NCBI GenBank assembly: GCA_001936135.1
Contig: CP012810.1
Location: 2,170,001-2,234,000 of the forward strand
Source of the DNA: Saccharomycopsis fibuligera x Saccharomycopsis cf. fibuligera
Taxonomy: Eukaryota > Ascomycota > Saccharomycetes > Ascoideales > Saccharomycopsidaceae
Length of the DNA: 64,000 bases
Reading direction: 5' to 3'
How positions within the stretch are numbered: the stretch's first letter is position 1; the number at the start of each line of letters is the position of its first letter. The position numbers were made by a program, and so were the translations under genes. This document shows, one piece after another, positions 22,549-33,517 of this stretch. The notes under the pieces are model-generated. The model worked only from the letters and a program-made list of their open reading frames with translations. It ran no database searches and was not told where the DNA came from.

Positions 22549-24985
22549 TGATGATGATGATGATGGCGGTGTTTCCCTAGAAGATAATGAGCCTGTGGTA
22601 GACAATGAAACAGTCAATAGAGCTGCTGATGTGACAATAACCGCTGACAATAATGATAATGATGCTATCGTTGATACTGATAATACCCCAGCTCCAGGAG
22701 CGGAGAACATAGCTAATGAAGAAGCACCTCAAAATCGTAATAATAATACTAATGCTGATAATGCTAATCAATACTTTGATTTTATATTATTCAGTCCTCC
22801 AAGAGAATTTCACAAGGGCAAGATTATCCCTACTGATGATGATATAATATGGGTTTTGCAACTTTTGGCATTTGTCTCCAAGTACCCACACATGAAGGAT
22901 GTATTACAATTTTCTTACATTTTACCAAAATTATCATTAAGGGAATACCCTAATGATACTGTTGGTAAGAAGTACTCTGAATCGAATTATCTGCGTGATG
23001 TTTTAGCCAACAAACAGCACATCAGAGCAAGTAAAAGTGATTTAGACGTCGCTTCAAAACAAATGATTGAAAATCATTTCAAAAAAGGTTGGGATAAAGA
23101 AGGGTCCGAGTATTACCTTTTCAAAGAAAAATTGAACGTTGATCTTAGAACCATGCCTTTTTTTCTTCAAAATGGTGGTGCTTCAGCTTTATTTGGCTAC
23201 TCTGCTCCACAATTTGATGTTTATCTGTCATTATCAAAAAATATGCTCGATATTATGAATAATCTTGGTGATAGCTTGAACAAGGACAAAAACATTCTTG
23301 ACGAAGAAGCTGCTGGTAGAATTCGAAAAGAGGATGAAGTTAAGCAAGAACTGATTGAGGATAAGTTTTTTTCACTCAAGATAAATTGTGAACTTGAAAA
23401 GTTCAATGAGCATATAAAGCTACTTGAAAAAACTAACAGAGAAGATATCGCTGAACTTTTCTTTTTGATTTCCAAGTACAAGGATATGATTTCAAGTTCA
23501 AATATAGGGAGTGGGTTCGATAAGTTAAATGACGCATTACAAGGCGGAAAAAAAGATATAGCTGATAAAGTGATTGACACAGACAATGAAAGTATAGACA
23601 TCAATAATGCATCCACTGATGATTCTAGTGGTGATGAAATGGAAAGTGTGGAGATGGGGAACTCTTATACTTCAAGTTCTAATTATAGATTGATGCAACC
23701 GATTGAGAGTCCGATGGGTGCAATTCAAGGATTATCTAGAAGGGAAGTAGAAATTTTTAGCATCAAATATTTGGGCATTGATGGGTTCAATAATCCTAGT
23801 TTTGATACTGATACAATGGAACCAGCTGTTGCCGAAGTAGGGGACGTTACTGCGGATGATGAGTCCTTGGTATGTAGCGCCAGAGAAGTTTTGGGTGATA
23901 AGATTAAGCCTGATGAAGAATCCAATGATGCGTATTCCAACCTTATAAACTTCAAAATTGACAAATCAATACTTGTTTACGAAATCAACAAAAAATTCGA
24001 GAAAATATCAAAAATCAATTCTAAATTAACATCTAAATTGAAAAAAATTAAACATTTTGAAAAGCAAAAAAGTTTTTTGCAAAAAAAATGGAATTATGAA
24101 GAGTATGATTTTGACGATTGTGATTATCAAGCTATTGTTAACGTGCACAGCAACACCCCTAGTTTTGAAGAACAAGTTGGGTCTTATCAAAGGTTAAAGG
24201 AAAATTTTATTCATTTACCATTGAATTACTGCAAAGCTCCGGTGATTGCCTCTTTAGTGGAAAATTATCATAAGGACTTGCCAACCATTAGTCATATGCA
24301 TTTATATCCCGCTAGTCAAAAAGAGCAGGAATCATTTAAACACGGTCGGACCACCATCGTATCTAAACATGATTTAGATTATTCAATGATCCCATTAGAT
24401 TACTTGAATATTTTTGGGTTAGTGGAGAAATTTAGCGCTGATGTGTATCCAGCAGACATCAACCATTGGGCCGGTGTGATTATGAGAAATTCATGTCGAA
24501 AAGATGAGCAAAAAGGTGGCATTAGACAATGTGCCAACACCAGATGTGGCAAATGGGAATCTGATAGAAAGTTTTCCAAGTGCAGAAGGTGCAGAAGAGC
24601 TAAATATTGTAGCAGAGATTGTCAGTTAGCAGCTTGGGAATTTCACAAATATTGGTGTCAACCAGCATCTAGTGCTTCTAGTGCTAGTTCTAGCTCTGGA
24701 AACAGACGACATCACCATCACCACCATCACCGATCTAGCCGTGATAGACCAGATCAGCTGCAACTGCAACAACTGCAACAACTGCAACATCCACAACAAA
24801 TGCAACATCAGCGGCAGTCTGATTTAGCATCTCAAATTAGTACAACATTCCTGAATAATGGAGGTAATGTTGCTACTGGCAATGGCACCATGCCCATAGT
24901 TCCCAACATTGTTGCTGATAATAACAATAGAACTAATGGGGGATTAGATCAACGTGAGGCTTTGATCAGAGACAATGAAATCTAA
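19895..24985 (+). CDS. MUB1: Mub1, MYND zinc-finger adaptor of Ubr2
   Basis: Mub1 partners the E3 Ubr2 to ubiquitinate Rpn4, the transcription factor for proteasome genes. The first ATG is 19895 (MRLSNYKN), matching the family N-terminus, followed by ITATLYDRRALD and an armadillo-like N-terminal region (WKWTLTLQVLVLCGTRG). A second conserved block, PREFHKGKIIPTDDDIIWVL, starts near residue 970. The MYND finger is at about 1545-1585 (CANTRC, CRRC, YCSRDC, HKYWC), preceded by the conserved VIMRNSCRK. The protein is 1,696 aa against about 620 in S. cerevisiae. The extra length is disordered insertion, including about 20 consecutive Asn (22489-22545) followed by seven Asp. The tail has His and Gln runs. 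It is divergent from SNX41 and convergent with BET3. Confidence 0.92.
22489..22562 (+). repeat. Coding (AAT)n-(GAT)n trinucleotide tract in MUB1
   Basis: A nearly pure AAT run encodes about 20 Asn and passes directly into GAT codons for seven Asp. The uniform codon use suggests expansion by replication slippage. Confidence 0.9.
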
Positions 24986-25773
24986 TGATACTTCCAAAAT
25001 CTATCAGAATCGCTGCTGACTCGTTAAAATTTATATTTAATACTGTCGCGCGTATTGATAAATGAAGATTAGACTTCGTTGACTTTAAAAAATTCTTTGT
25101 TTGCCTTCTAGTTCCTAATGTTCAATGCTGAATGTTCGATAATGAATGTTCAACATTCAATTTTTAAATATTGAGTATGTGCCACCATAGAATCTAGCTG
25201 TTGTCTTTTCTGTTTTGTGGCCCTTTGATTGTGCTATGCATTATTTACAGCATTTAAATGCATTTTGTGGACTTTTAGACTTTCGTGTATCCTCGTTTAT
25301 TTTTTTGTTGCTGTTTTGGTTTTTGTTGTTATGTTTATGATTTTTTATTTTCTATTTTCTTTTTTTTTTTATTTTTTAGTTTTTAGTTTTTACTTTCTCT
25401 TTTTTTTTTTGTTGTTTTTTCTCTTTTTCTACAAATAATCTACCCATTTTTCATGTTTACTTTGCTTGGTGTTTGTTAAATTGCTTATTATTCTTTACAT
25501 GTTTCACAGGTTTTTCGGTTTCTTATAAATTCATACTAAAGTTGTTGATTCTCTATTGTTTATTTTATGGTCGCCATTTTTTTATGAGAATGTAGAGCTA
25601 CTAGTGAGCTTTTATGCATATGTTATCTACCTTGGAAGTTTCTTATGCGAGTTGACAAACAATCTAGAACGATATCTACCATGCAGAAATGTTACGGGAT
25701 ATGATAACAAATAACAAGCGATATTAAAACAAGAATTAAATTACAAAAAGTTATAAAACGAAAACAAAATATT
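24986..25773. other. Convergent intergenic region, MUB1 / BET3
   Basis: These 788 bp hold the 3' ends of MUB1 and BET3. Repeated GAATGTTC/TTCAATG words lie at about 25110-25160 and include a perfect 15-bp hairpin at 25144-25158 (seven-base arms, one-base centre). T-rich sequence fills 25290-25435. I see no gene. Confidence 0.6.
25144..25158. terminator. Inverted repeat in the MUB1 3' flank
   Basis: GAATGTT-C-AACATTC is a perfect inverted repeat about 160 bp after the MUB1 stop. It may act in 3'-end formation or simply be a decayed local duplication, since similar words lie just upstream. Confidence 0.3.
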
Positions 25774-26462
25774 CTAATCCTCACCAGCAGGAACTTCGTC
25801 TTTGAGGTATCTCAACAACTTTACTCTTATTTCCGTAGTCTCATTCCCTCTCAACTGGTCAGCAATGAAATGAGCATCCACATCCAATTGCACCATTTGT
25901 AATGCCCCTTTCAACACACCACAAAGAACATTAGAATACCATAACTCTTTCGTTGCCTTGCCATCATCAGGAAGCTCAACAAACTCAGCCAAAGGGTTTT
26001 CATGCAAAATCAACGAGAACTGCTTTCCGTCACTGGACCAATTAGCCACCGTTGGTACTATATTCAAAAATATCTTAAACCCTACTTTAGCTATCATATC
26101 GGCGGTTTCTCTAAGAGAAGAACATCTACCGGCTCCGGTTCTTGCTAGGAAGTCTTCTATAAGTCTAAGTCCGATATTGTAGCCCATTTTTTCCAACTGC
26201 TGGTTGACCTGGATATAGTTATTATTATAATCCTTGCATAACTGCGAAACAACAGAACCGTAAGTAAGGGTAAAAAACTCAGAATTCTAAAGCGGTCAGA
26301 TTAGTATCTAAGCATTTTTCTTCTAAAGGTTTGCATTCTCAAAAGAATTAATCTATTGAGATGAAAATACTCGAGATCAAAGGATGAGATAAAGATACGT
26401 ACCACTTTCTGGACCCTGTTCTTCCATATTTCATCACTGACAGTTCGTACTGATTTGGACAT
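25774..26462 (-). CDS. BET3: Bet3, core TRAPP subunit (spliced)
   Basis: Exon 1 is 26462-26403 (20 codons, [20 protein letters not shown]). The 116-nt intron (26402-26287) has a GTACGT donor, a TACTAAT branch site and a TTTAG acceptor. Exon 2 is 26286-25774. The joined protein is 190 aa, matching S. cerevisiae Bet3 (193 aa). The exon junction restores EFFTLTYGS, a conserved Bet3 segment. [16 protein letters not shown] and [20 protein letters not shown] are signature blocks. Cys75 (in GAGRC) aligns with the cysteine that is acylated in Bet3. Bet3 is the central subunit of the TRAPP complexes, which act as exchange factors for Ypt1 in ER-Golgi traffic and autophagy. Without exon 1 the remaining frame would look like a truncated 140-aa protein. 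It is divergent from PTM1. Confidence 0.95.
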
Positions 26463-26832
26463 GGTGAATGTCTATTATATGCTGAGAAAGTAAGTTATAT
26501 TGCAAGATAATAAGTGGATCAAGTGGACTGGTGCTGGATCGTCGTTATTTTATCCCATATAGCTATAGCTATTGACTATAGCACGAAGCAGTAATAACAA
26601 CCCTGGAGCGCCTGGCTTAGCAAAGGCCACGCGCATTGCCACTTACCCTACCACGGCAGCACAGGAAGTGCCAGCGGAGCCAACCCACTAAATCAAACAC
26701 CAGCGGCAAACAATGTTCATCATATCGTGATACGCTAGAAACAGAAGGGTCCCTGCTACAGTTACGGCTGCTTGTTATCTTGCTACTCTTAGAGGTGACA
26801 CTGTTGTTATCCTGTTTATTACCTAGTTAGCC
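26463..26832. promoter_or_regulatory. Divergent promoter, BET3 / PTM1
   Basis: This 370-bp shared upstream region includes a palindromic-looking AT stretch (TATAGCTATAGCTATTGACTATAG area, about 26560-26580) and a GC-richer part at 26600-26700. No assigned motif or gene is seen. Confidence 0.5.
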
Positions 26833-28653
26833 ATGCGACTCTTTCAAAATGCATTGTGCGGTGTGGCGCTCGTTGCCGGAATGGCGATGGCCCAGTTAGA
26901 GACAATCACCGATACAAAGACGCAAATCTGCTCTGGGATGTACAACAAGAAGGACTGGGCTGGCAAAGTCCAACCGTACATCTCCGTCAACTTGCTTTCT
27001 TATGATAACAAGAAACTCAATTTCAAAAACCCAAAAGATCAGCCAAATGACATTAACCTATCGGTGGTTATCTTTGAGTACCAAGACATTGACTACTTGG
27101 GGGCAACTTACAAGTATGATGACGATTCAGCTATTGCATCAGGCAAGAAATACATCTGTGATGATGCTGCTGTTACAAATAAACTATGTGACAAGTCTGA
27201 CTTGGGAAAATTCATTGTCACTACTAACGCTAAGAATGATTCTAATTCTGAATTGCTTACTTTCAATCTCGACAAATTTGGCAGATACAACACTACATAC
27301 TCGTTGAAAAATACTGGCTATTATTGTGTTTCCACTTATAGTCCAGATCATAAAGAGTACAAGGTCATTGTCAACTTTAGAAATGCATACGGTAATCTTA
27401 ATGCCGCAGAAATCCCTAAATTACCACTTTACGGTGGCTTGACTATTCTTTATTTGGTCACATTCTTCTACTATTTCTACAACTACTACAAATTCAGAAA
27501 CAATGTCACCAATTTACAGAAAAACTTGAATTTTTTTACTATCTTTTTGATTGTCGAAACAATTTTGGTTTGGTTTTACTTTGAGTTAGAGAATAATCAA
27601 AATCCATACAAGACTGTAACAATAGATAATGTCAAATATTGGAAACTCAATTCCAACGCTTTTGTTAAGTTTTACATGGTGTTCATTTCCATTCTTAATT
27701 CTGCTAAACTCACGTTTTCTTTTTATTTGCTTTTGCTTATTTCTTTAGGAATGGGTGTGGTGTATCCAAATTTACCAAAGAAAACCTTGCTCAAATGTAA
27801 AATCTTTGCTGTTATACATTTTCTTGTTTCCATTGGTTATGTGATCACCAACTATGTCACCAATCCTGAGAATCCAAGTATTTGGATTTTATTCTCCTTG
27901 ATCCCATTATCAATCACTTTAACAATTTTTTACTATTTGATCTTAACTGCATTAACTCAAACTACTCAATACTTGAAAGCTCAAAAACAAACCATTAAAC
28001 TTAATATTTACAGAAAATTGTTCTTTACCATTTTTGTTTCTTTGTGTATTTTGTTTTTGGGCTTGGTGGCTTCTTCCTTTGTTTATATTGGCATGTCAAC
28101 AACTGAGCTTATTGAACAACACTGGAAATCAAGATTCTTAGTGCTTGATTTTTGGCCTTCATTGGTCTATTTTGGTGTCTATACTGCTATTCTTTTCATT
28201 TGGAGACCTACTTATAACTCATATTTGTTAATTGTTTCTTCTCAAGTTGGTACTGATGAAAATGATGAAGAACTTAACCAACATAATGAGTTTGAATTGA
28301 ATAACTTGGGCAATGAGTTCAATATTCATGATGAAGACGATAATGATTCATTTGTTGGTCATTTTGTCAATGAAGATAATGAACAATCAGATAAAGAAAA
28401 TAAAAAGCAAAAAGATGGCAAACAAGATAACAAGAAATCGGATAGCAAAGAAGAAGGAAGTAGTAGTGCCACATTAGGTAGAAATGTGGATGAAGAATCA
28501 AAAATCGAAAATAACAAAGCTAGTACAAGTGGTAATGGAGCAAATCCATTCAAAGTTGATGACAGCGATGATAGTGATGATGAAGATAATAATAATAAAA
28601 AGACTGATGATCCATTCAGTGATAACAACAAATTGCTAAATAGCGATAAATAA
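26833..28653 (+). CDS. PTM1: Ptm1-type GOST seven-TM membrane protein
   Basis: This 606-aa protein has a cleavable signal peptide (MRLFQNALCGVALVAGMAMA), a luminal domain with paired cysteines to about residue 190, and seven hydrophobic helices at about 195-470. The helical part includes LPLYGGLTILYLVTFFYYF, FYLLLLISLGMGVVYP and a late FIWRPTYNSYLL. This layout is that of the lung-seven-transmembrane/GOST family, represented in S. cerevisiae by Ptm1 and Yhl017w. These are Golgi and late-secretory membrane proteins of unclear molecular role. The cytosolic tail (about 475-606) is acidic with Asn, Asp, Lys and Ser runs. Which of the two paralogues is orthologous cannot be told here. Confidence 0.85.
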   Translation: MRLFQNALCGVALVAGMAMAQLETITDTKTQICSGMYNKKDWAGKVQPYISVNLLSYDNKKLNFKNPKDQPNDINLSVVIFEYQDIDYLGATYKYDDDSAIASGKKYICDDAAVTNKLCDKSDLGKFIVTTNAKNDSNSELLTFNLDKFGRYNTTYSLKNTGYYCVSTYSPDHKEYKVIVNFRNAYGNLNAAEIPKLPLYGGLTILYLVTFFYYFYNYYKFRNNVTNLQKNLNFFTIFLIVETILVWFYFELENNQNPYKTVTIDNVKYWKLNSNAFVKFYMVFISILNSAKLTFSFYLLLLISLGMGVVYPNLPKKTLLKCKIFAVIHFLVSIGYVITNYVTNPENPSIWILFSLIPLSITLTIFYYLILTALTQTTQYLKAQKQTIKLNIYRKLFFTIFVSLCILFLGLVASSFVYIGMSTTELIEQHWKSRFLVLDFWPSLVYFGVYTAILFIWRPTYNSYLLIVSSQVGTDENDEELNQHNEFELNNLGNEFNIHDEDDNDSFVGHFVNEDNEQSDKENKKQKDGKQDNKKSDSKEEGSSSATLGRNVDEESKIENNKASTSGNGANPFKVDDSDDSDDEDNNNKKTDDPFSDNNKLLNSDK

Positions 28654-28693
28654 CTTGCGTTTATTTCTTAGCTGGAATACCGCGTTAAGCAAC

Positions 28694-28721
<28 letters not shown>
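28694..28721. repeat. Poly(dA) tract, 28 nt
   Basis: An uninterrupted A run on the plus strand, about 40 bp after the PTM1 stop codon. Confidence 0.95.
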
Positions 28722-28725
<4 letters not shown>

Positions 28726-28895
28726 CAATTTTAACGATATTTGAACAAGGTTTAACGAGAAAAAAACAATAATAATGAAAAATAAAAAAGATCAAAAAAC
28801 AAAACAACAAAATATATGCATAACTCTGTTTTAATTTATTGACATCATTCTTACAATTCTAAGTCGTTATTATTACTATTACTATTAATACTATC

Positions 28896-29045
28896 ATCAC
28901 TATCATTATCATCACTATCATTATCATCACTATCATTATCATCACTATCATTATCATCACTATCATTATCATCACTATCATTATCATCACTATCATTATC
29001 ATCACTATCATTATCATCACTATCATTATCATCACTATCATTATC
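28896..29045. repeat. Perfect 15-bp minisatellite, 10 units
   Basis: The unit ATCACTATCATTATC is repeated ten times without a mismatch, followed by degenerate partial units to about 29066. On the minus strand the period keeps an open frame reading Asp-Asn-Asp-Ser-Asp per unit. That frame is open from 29117 to a TAA at 28851-28853 but has no ATG. Confidence 0.97.
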
Positions 29046-29130
29046 ATCACTATCATCACTATCATTAAAATCGTTACTACTACTGTTCCTTCCTTTTTCG
29101 TTTTTTTTTTTCCTGTTTTATTTTTGCGAC

Positions 29131-29394
<264 letters not shown>

Positions 29395-29547
29395 TTAACT
29401 TGGTTTGTTTTATGCTTGACACTATTTTTTTAACCCAACTACTCGAAGTTCAAAGATTTGATTATATTTCATTTTTCTTCATTTCATTTTATTTAAAATT
29501 ACTTTGTTTAGTATTTTATACATAGTTTTGTTGTATAAAGTATTAAC

Positions 29548-29710
29548 TCGGAGTTTTTATGGCTTGTTCTAACCATTTTAGCATTACTTCAAGCGTATGA
29601 GAACCGGTAGATGCAAAGTTTTGCTTGGTTTTGGTATTTGAGGAGACACAAGTCTCTAGCACATCTGTGCCCAATGTGGTGGTCGAAAATCAAACTAGGG
29701 TCACTAAGCA
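29548..29710 (-). other. Less AT-rich island with possible terminal exon or structured RNA
   Basis: On the minus strand a 55-codon open frame runs to a TAA near 29548 and ends LEVMLKWLEQAIKTPS, with no ATG near its start. A possible acceptor (GGGCACAG) precedes codons for DVLETC, and a GTATGT donor exists upstream at 29856-29851. A second overlapping frame is also open, so phase is ambiguous. The same stretch holds small perfect hairpins (GAGAC-ACAA-GTCTC and GCAC-ATCT-GTGC). It may be the last exon of a small spliced gene, a structured RNA, or chance. I recognise no family. Confidence 0.25.
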
Positions 29711-30033
29711 CTAATTAGTTATTTATTTGTTTGTTTAAATTTTTCATTTTTTATCTTTCACGAAGCAGTCTACAATAAAAGAAAAGACTAGCCGTATTAC
29801 AAAAGTTTCAAGTATAAAATCGTCAAATTCGTCAAAAATACAAAGTAGGTACATACCAAAAGTTTGAGTAGAAATATATAAACAGGCAAAAATGAAAGAA
29901 CAAGAAACCAGGAACCGGCAATTATACCAATTGGTGACCATAATGCTACTGAATGCAAATACAAGATGAAACCGAGCTCAGCAAAAAAATGGTGACAAAA
30001 AATTGTAAAAGAAATAAAAATCGAAATGGAAAT

Positions 30034-30034
<1 letters not shown>

Positions 30035-30071
<37 letters not shown>
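30035..30071. repeat. Poly(dA) tract, 37 nt
   Basis: An uninterrupted A run on the plus strand ends about 36 bp from the stop codon of the Mdm31-type gene. Confidence 0.95.
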
Positions 30072-30074
<3 letters not shown>

Positions 30075-30106
30075 AAACAAAGAAAAATGCAGCAAGAAAA
30101 AAGATA

Positions 30107-32518
30107 TTAAAATAGCGCACCCAAACCTAATAAAATCAATAAACTAATCTTATACTTATTCTTATGATCCACAATACCAAATAAACGATCACCATCATCA
30201 TCACCAAAAGCAGTCAAAATTTTAGCATTTTTACTCAATGCGCTAACCAAATGGTTCAAATTGAAATTATAATAATTCCCATAACTATTAATTAGCCTTG
30301 AATTAAGTTCATAATGCAAATTTTTGACCAAATCTTCATATAAATCAGCCACAATCAAATCAACTAGATTTGTCTCGGTGATGGCGACTTTTGAGTATAG
30401 TTTGTCCAAATTGTAAATTGTGGAGCTGCTTAATGTGAATTGTTTATCTTGAGTTGGCAACTCATCATGGATGCCTCCATAGTCATTGCTTCCAATGAGA
30501 CTGTTAGTATTACTATTACTATTATTTGTGTTATTGTTCAGTACTTGGGATGATGATGCCATGGTTGATACAGCCGACTCTAAAGGCGTCACTTCAGAAG
30601 AATTTAAAATTGAGCCCGTCTTGTTGGAGAAAAAAGAATGCGACGATGGGGAATTATTAATTAATGCAATGATTGGTCTCAAATCATCAAGAGAAATGTA
30701 TGGTTTTTTGGTTAATTCAGAGGTTGGAGCTTCTTTTGGAATCTTAGCCACTGCATTGACAAATTGAATCTTCAAATTAACGAGAACATATCTGTTATCG
30801 CTGGCTGGTTTGGCAAGTGGTTCAATAGTGATTTTGTTATTTAAGAAATTAAGTTGACTTTCTTTGCCGTTGAATTGCGGCAATGTTAATGTATTACTAT
30901 TGGCAATGGCTTTTTCCTCTTCTTCTTTGCTTGCACATAATACAGCAGACTTAGATGCTGGAGAAACCTTCTTCGGATTGAAAACTGCCAAATCGTCATC
31001 AATTCTTGCTTCGTGGAACAAATTATTGTAATTGTAAAATTGATGAGGCTCAGCAATCAACTCAGTAGCTGAAATATTACCAATGGTATCTTGAATATTA
31101 TTGGAATCAATCTTAAGCAATTCTTTATTAACTTTACTTTTGAGTTCTTCAATAAGTTCGTTAACATTGAAGTTCTTTTCATTTGATAAATTAATATCAC
31201 AGATTAAGTTGACCTTACCATCAACAATCCAGCCAAATTTATTAGCTAATAATGGATTGGTTTTTAAATCAATTGCATGGACTTGAATTCTTGTAGTTGT
31301 AGTTTCCTCATTTTCAGATTCATTGTCGTGGTTTCCATTCTGCTTGGTGTCACCAAACACTGCATTGACTTCATTGGATACGGATTTTAAATTTGATAAG
31401 TCCAAAAATTGTTGATCTGATTTCAGCATATGTTGAGAATGCTTGTGTTGCTTTTGATGGATAGTGAACAAGGAGTTGTTTATGGATCCAGAACAAATTT
31501 TTGGTTTGAGGACATCGATTAAAAACCAATTAAATCTCAATCTAGGTATTTCAAGATTGAAGATTGAAAATTTTATAGGCTTGGCTAAGTTTCTAGATGA
31601 ATAGTCAATATGCACATTCTGCAATTTGATACCATTGAATTCGTACTCATTATTCTTGAACATTATTTTAATTAACTTTGTCAAATATTCTTTATGTTGA
31701 GGATCGGTGCCAAAATCCAATAAGTCATTATGCAATATCCCTGTAACTCCATCAATATCTATGTTATTGATAAGCCCTTTGTTTTGGTTCCATTTGTTAA
31801 AATTTAAAGTGATATCAAACTTATCGATATTGAGCTCAAACTTTACTGCATCTGAAGCTAACTTGTCAGTACTACAAATAGTGACGTTCTTAAAGCTTAT
31901 AACGTTTTTTCTAAAATTTGGAACCACATTATCTTCACCATCTTTGGTTCTGTTAAACTTAAATATAATCTTTTCTGAATCGTACTTGAAGAGCATTTTC
32001 AAAATCAAGTTATCCACAAACGAAGCTTGATCAGGATTCCCATTATTAATTTTCAATGTCTTTAATGCATAAACTATTAATGAAACAAAAGTGGTTGTTC
32101 CCAACACAAGCCATAGAATATTTGACCACACAAACCATGAAATAAAAGCTGAAAAATCATCAGCGTTGAATGGTCTATTTTGTTTTATTAGCAACCATTT
32201 CAAATTCAACTCTAGCGAGTGAAGCACGGATGTTGCAGAAGCAACAAATTCTTTGCGTGTGACTGGTCTTGGAGGAGTTAAAGCTGGATGATGGTATCTT
32301 TGTGGGTATCTATGTTCATGGTTAATATTTGAGTTTGAATTGAACCTTTTACTCACAAATGTATTCAATAGTCTTTGCCTGTGAATTAGCCTCAGTATTG
32401 CGTTGAACGACCCTACGTTTTTGGCATTGCTGTAACTGATTCTTGATAATAGTCGTTTGTGATTGCACCGCAGCGCTGCTAGGCCACCTTTGGAGGACAA
32501 GAAGCGTACTTGGTTCAT
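30107..32518 (-). CDS. Mdm31/Mdm32-family mitochondrial inner-membrane protein
   Basis: This 803-aa protein has an Arg/Ser-rich N-terminus resembling a mitochondrial presequence. A first hydrophobic segment lies at about 118-150 (ISWFVWSNILWLVLGTT, then VSLIVYAL). A long domain follows with family blocks FNKWNQNKGLINNIDIDGV, PRLRFNWFLIDVLKP and NKFGWIVDGKVNLI. The C-terminus is hydrophobic (ISLLILLGLGALF). Mdm31 and Mdm32 are partners in the inner membrane that maintain mitochondrial shape, nucleoid distribution and phospholipid metabolism; they are now seen as relatives of bridge-like lipid-transfer proteins. The family is usually about 580-620 aa, and Asn/Ser-rich inserts account for much of the extra length. 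I cannot choose between Mdm31 and Mdm32. Confidence 0.8.
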   Translation of the reverse strand: MNQVRFLSSKGGLAALRCNHKRLLSRISYSNAKNVGSFNAILRLIHRQRLLNTFVSKRFNSNSNINHEHRYPQRYHHPALTPPRPVTRKEFVASATSVLHSLELNLKWLLIKQNRPFNADDFSAFISWFVWSNILWLVLGTTTFVSLIVYALKTLKINNGNPDQASFVDNLILKMLFKYDSEKIIFKFNRTKDGEDNVVPNFRKNVISFKNVTICSTDKLASDAVKFELNIDKFDITLNFNKWNQNKGLINNIDIDGVTGILHNDLLDFGTDPQHKEYLTKLIKIMFKNNEYEFNGIKLQNVHIDYSSRNLAKPIKFSIFNLEIPRLRFNWFLIDVLKPKICSGSINNSLFTIHQKQHKHSQHMLKSDQQFLDLSNLKSVSNEVNAVFGDTKQNGNHDNESENEETTTTRIQVHAIDLKTNPLLANKFGWIVDGKVNLICDINLSNEKNFNVNELIEELKSKVNKELLKIDSNNIQDTIGNISATELIAEPHQFYNYNNLFHEARIDDDLAVFNPKKVSPASKSAVLCASKEEEEKAIANSNTLTLPQFNGKESQLNFLNNKITIEPLAKPASDNRYVLVNLKIQFVNAVAKIPKEAPTSELTKKPYISLDDLRPIIALINNSPSSHSFFSNKTGSILNSSEVTPLESAVSTMASSSQVLNNNTNNSNSNTNSLIGSNDYGGIHDELPTQDKQFTLSSSTIYNLDKLYSKVAITETNLVDLIVADLYEDLVKNLHYELNSRLINSYGNYYNFNLNHLVSALSKNAKILTAFGDDDGDRLFGIVDHKNKYKISLLILLGLGALF

Positions 32519-33517
32519 TTGTTTTCTAACTGTCGAAGCTGTTAAAGTCCAGTTAATTCATTCAGAACTGGTGATATATTATGATAATGATATATAAGCA
32601 AAGTTGTAAAGAGAAATAGTAGCTGGAAGAGCAAACTTGCAATAGCTATTGAGGAAAAGATTTCCAGTGGGTCTTGTGGGTTCATTGCCGCTTTTCCCTC
32701 CAGGCACTGCAGCCTGCTGCAGTCACAGGAAAATTTTGCCTTCCAGCCGAATGGTATCTTGTATTATGTTAAGACTGTATACCACTAAGATGGTATAAAA
32801 CTTATGATGGTGATGTAGTGCTTCTACATGCATAACTAACCTAAAAGCAGATAACATCATAAATAGTAGTAATGAAGACAGGACAAGTACGGTGAAAAGT
32901 AAGTGGTATAAGAGCAATAAGAATAATGAGATTAACATTATCAGTAACAACAATAACAGTTTAGATTCAATAACATTAATATCAGGCTCAGGACGACGAA
33001 GTCCTACCTTATCAATAAACAACTATCAAGCTTTCAGGCAATTCCGTACTCGGGGGTTGAGCAGCGGGACCTGACTTCATTATATGCCATTACAAGTTCT
33101 CTGATAGTAACATGAACGTTTTCGAACTCCGCCAGTATATAGCCTGACTTGATATGATGAGAGATGGTAAGAATTTCAACAATCCATGAAAAGGTCCTAG
33201 ACGACCACCGTCATTAAGTAGCAGTTCTGGGATCGCCAGGCCGTAAAGAGGCACGTGAAAGACACAATTTCGCCCCATACCTTTTCTCTCTCGTAATCAA
33301 CACATATGGTTGCATTTGTATCACATGATTAACAATTATTTGATTTATTCCACCTCTGCGGGTGACCCCTGATAGGTCCGATTGCCAAAGGCACCCTTTC
33401 AATCGCACAGACCAGAAAATACTGAATAGCGCATCAATCGTAGGAACAATACTTACTACACTGTCTACTAGTACTTCGCCCACAAACATCAATTAACATC
33501 ATATTATAGTTTTCAAA
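32519..33517. promoter_or_regulatory. Divergent promoter, Mdm31-type gene / DYN2
   Basis: This is about 1 kb of upstream sequence with no convincing gene. It contains an inverted repeat ACTGCAG-CCTG-CTGCAGT (32706-32723), a hairpin ATGTAG-TGCTT-CTACAT near 32812, and a CACGTG E-box at 33252-33257. A less AT-rich stretch covers 33214-33420. Short open frames there look like chance. No tRNA or box C/D pattern could be completed. Confidence 0.5.

Noticed and set aside
28859-29065. Minus-strand frame of Met-Ile-Val repeats
   Set aside because: It is another frame of the 15-bp minisatellite; the composition is not protein-like.
33100-33135. TTCGAA-containing stretch that could be a tRNA T-arm
   Set aside because: The stem does not pair, and no anticodon or acceptor arm can be built around it. 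I found no tRNA anywhere in the window.
33156-33260. TATGATGAG as a possible box C of a C/D snoRNA
   Set aside because: No box D or terminal stem is found at a suitable distance.
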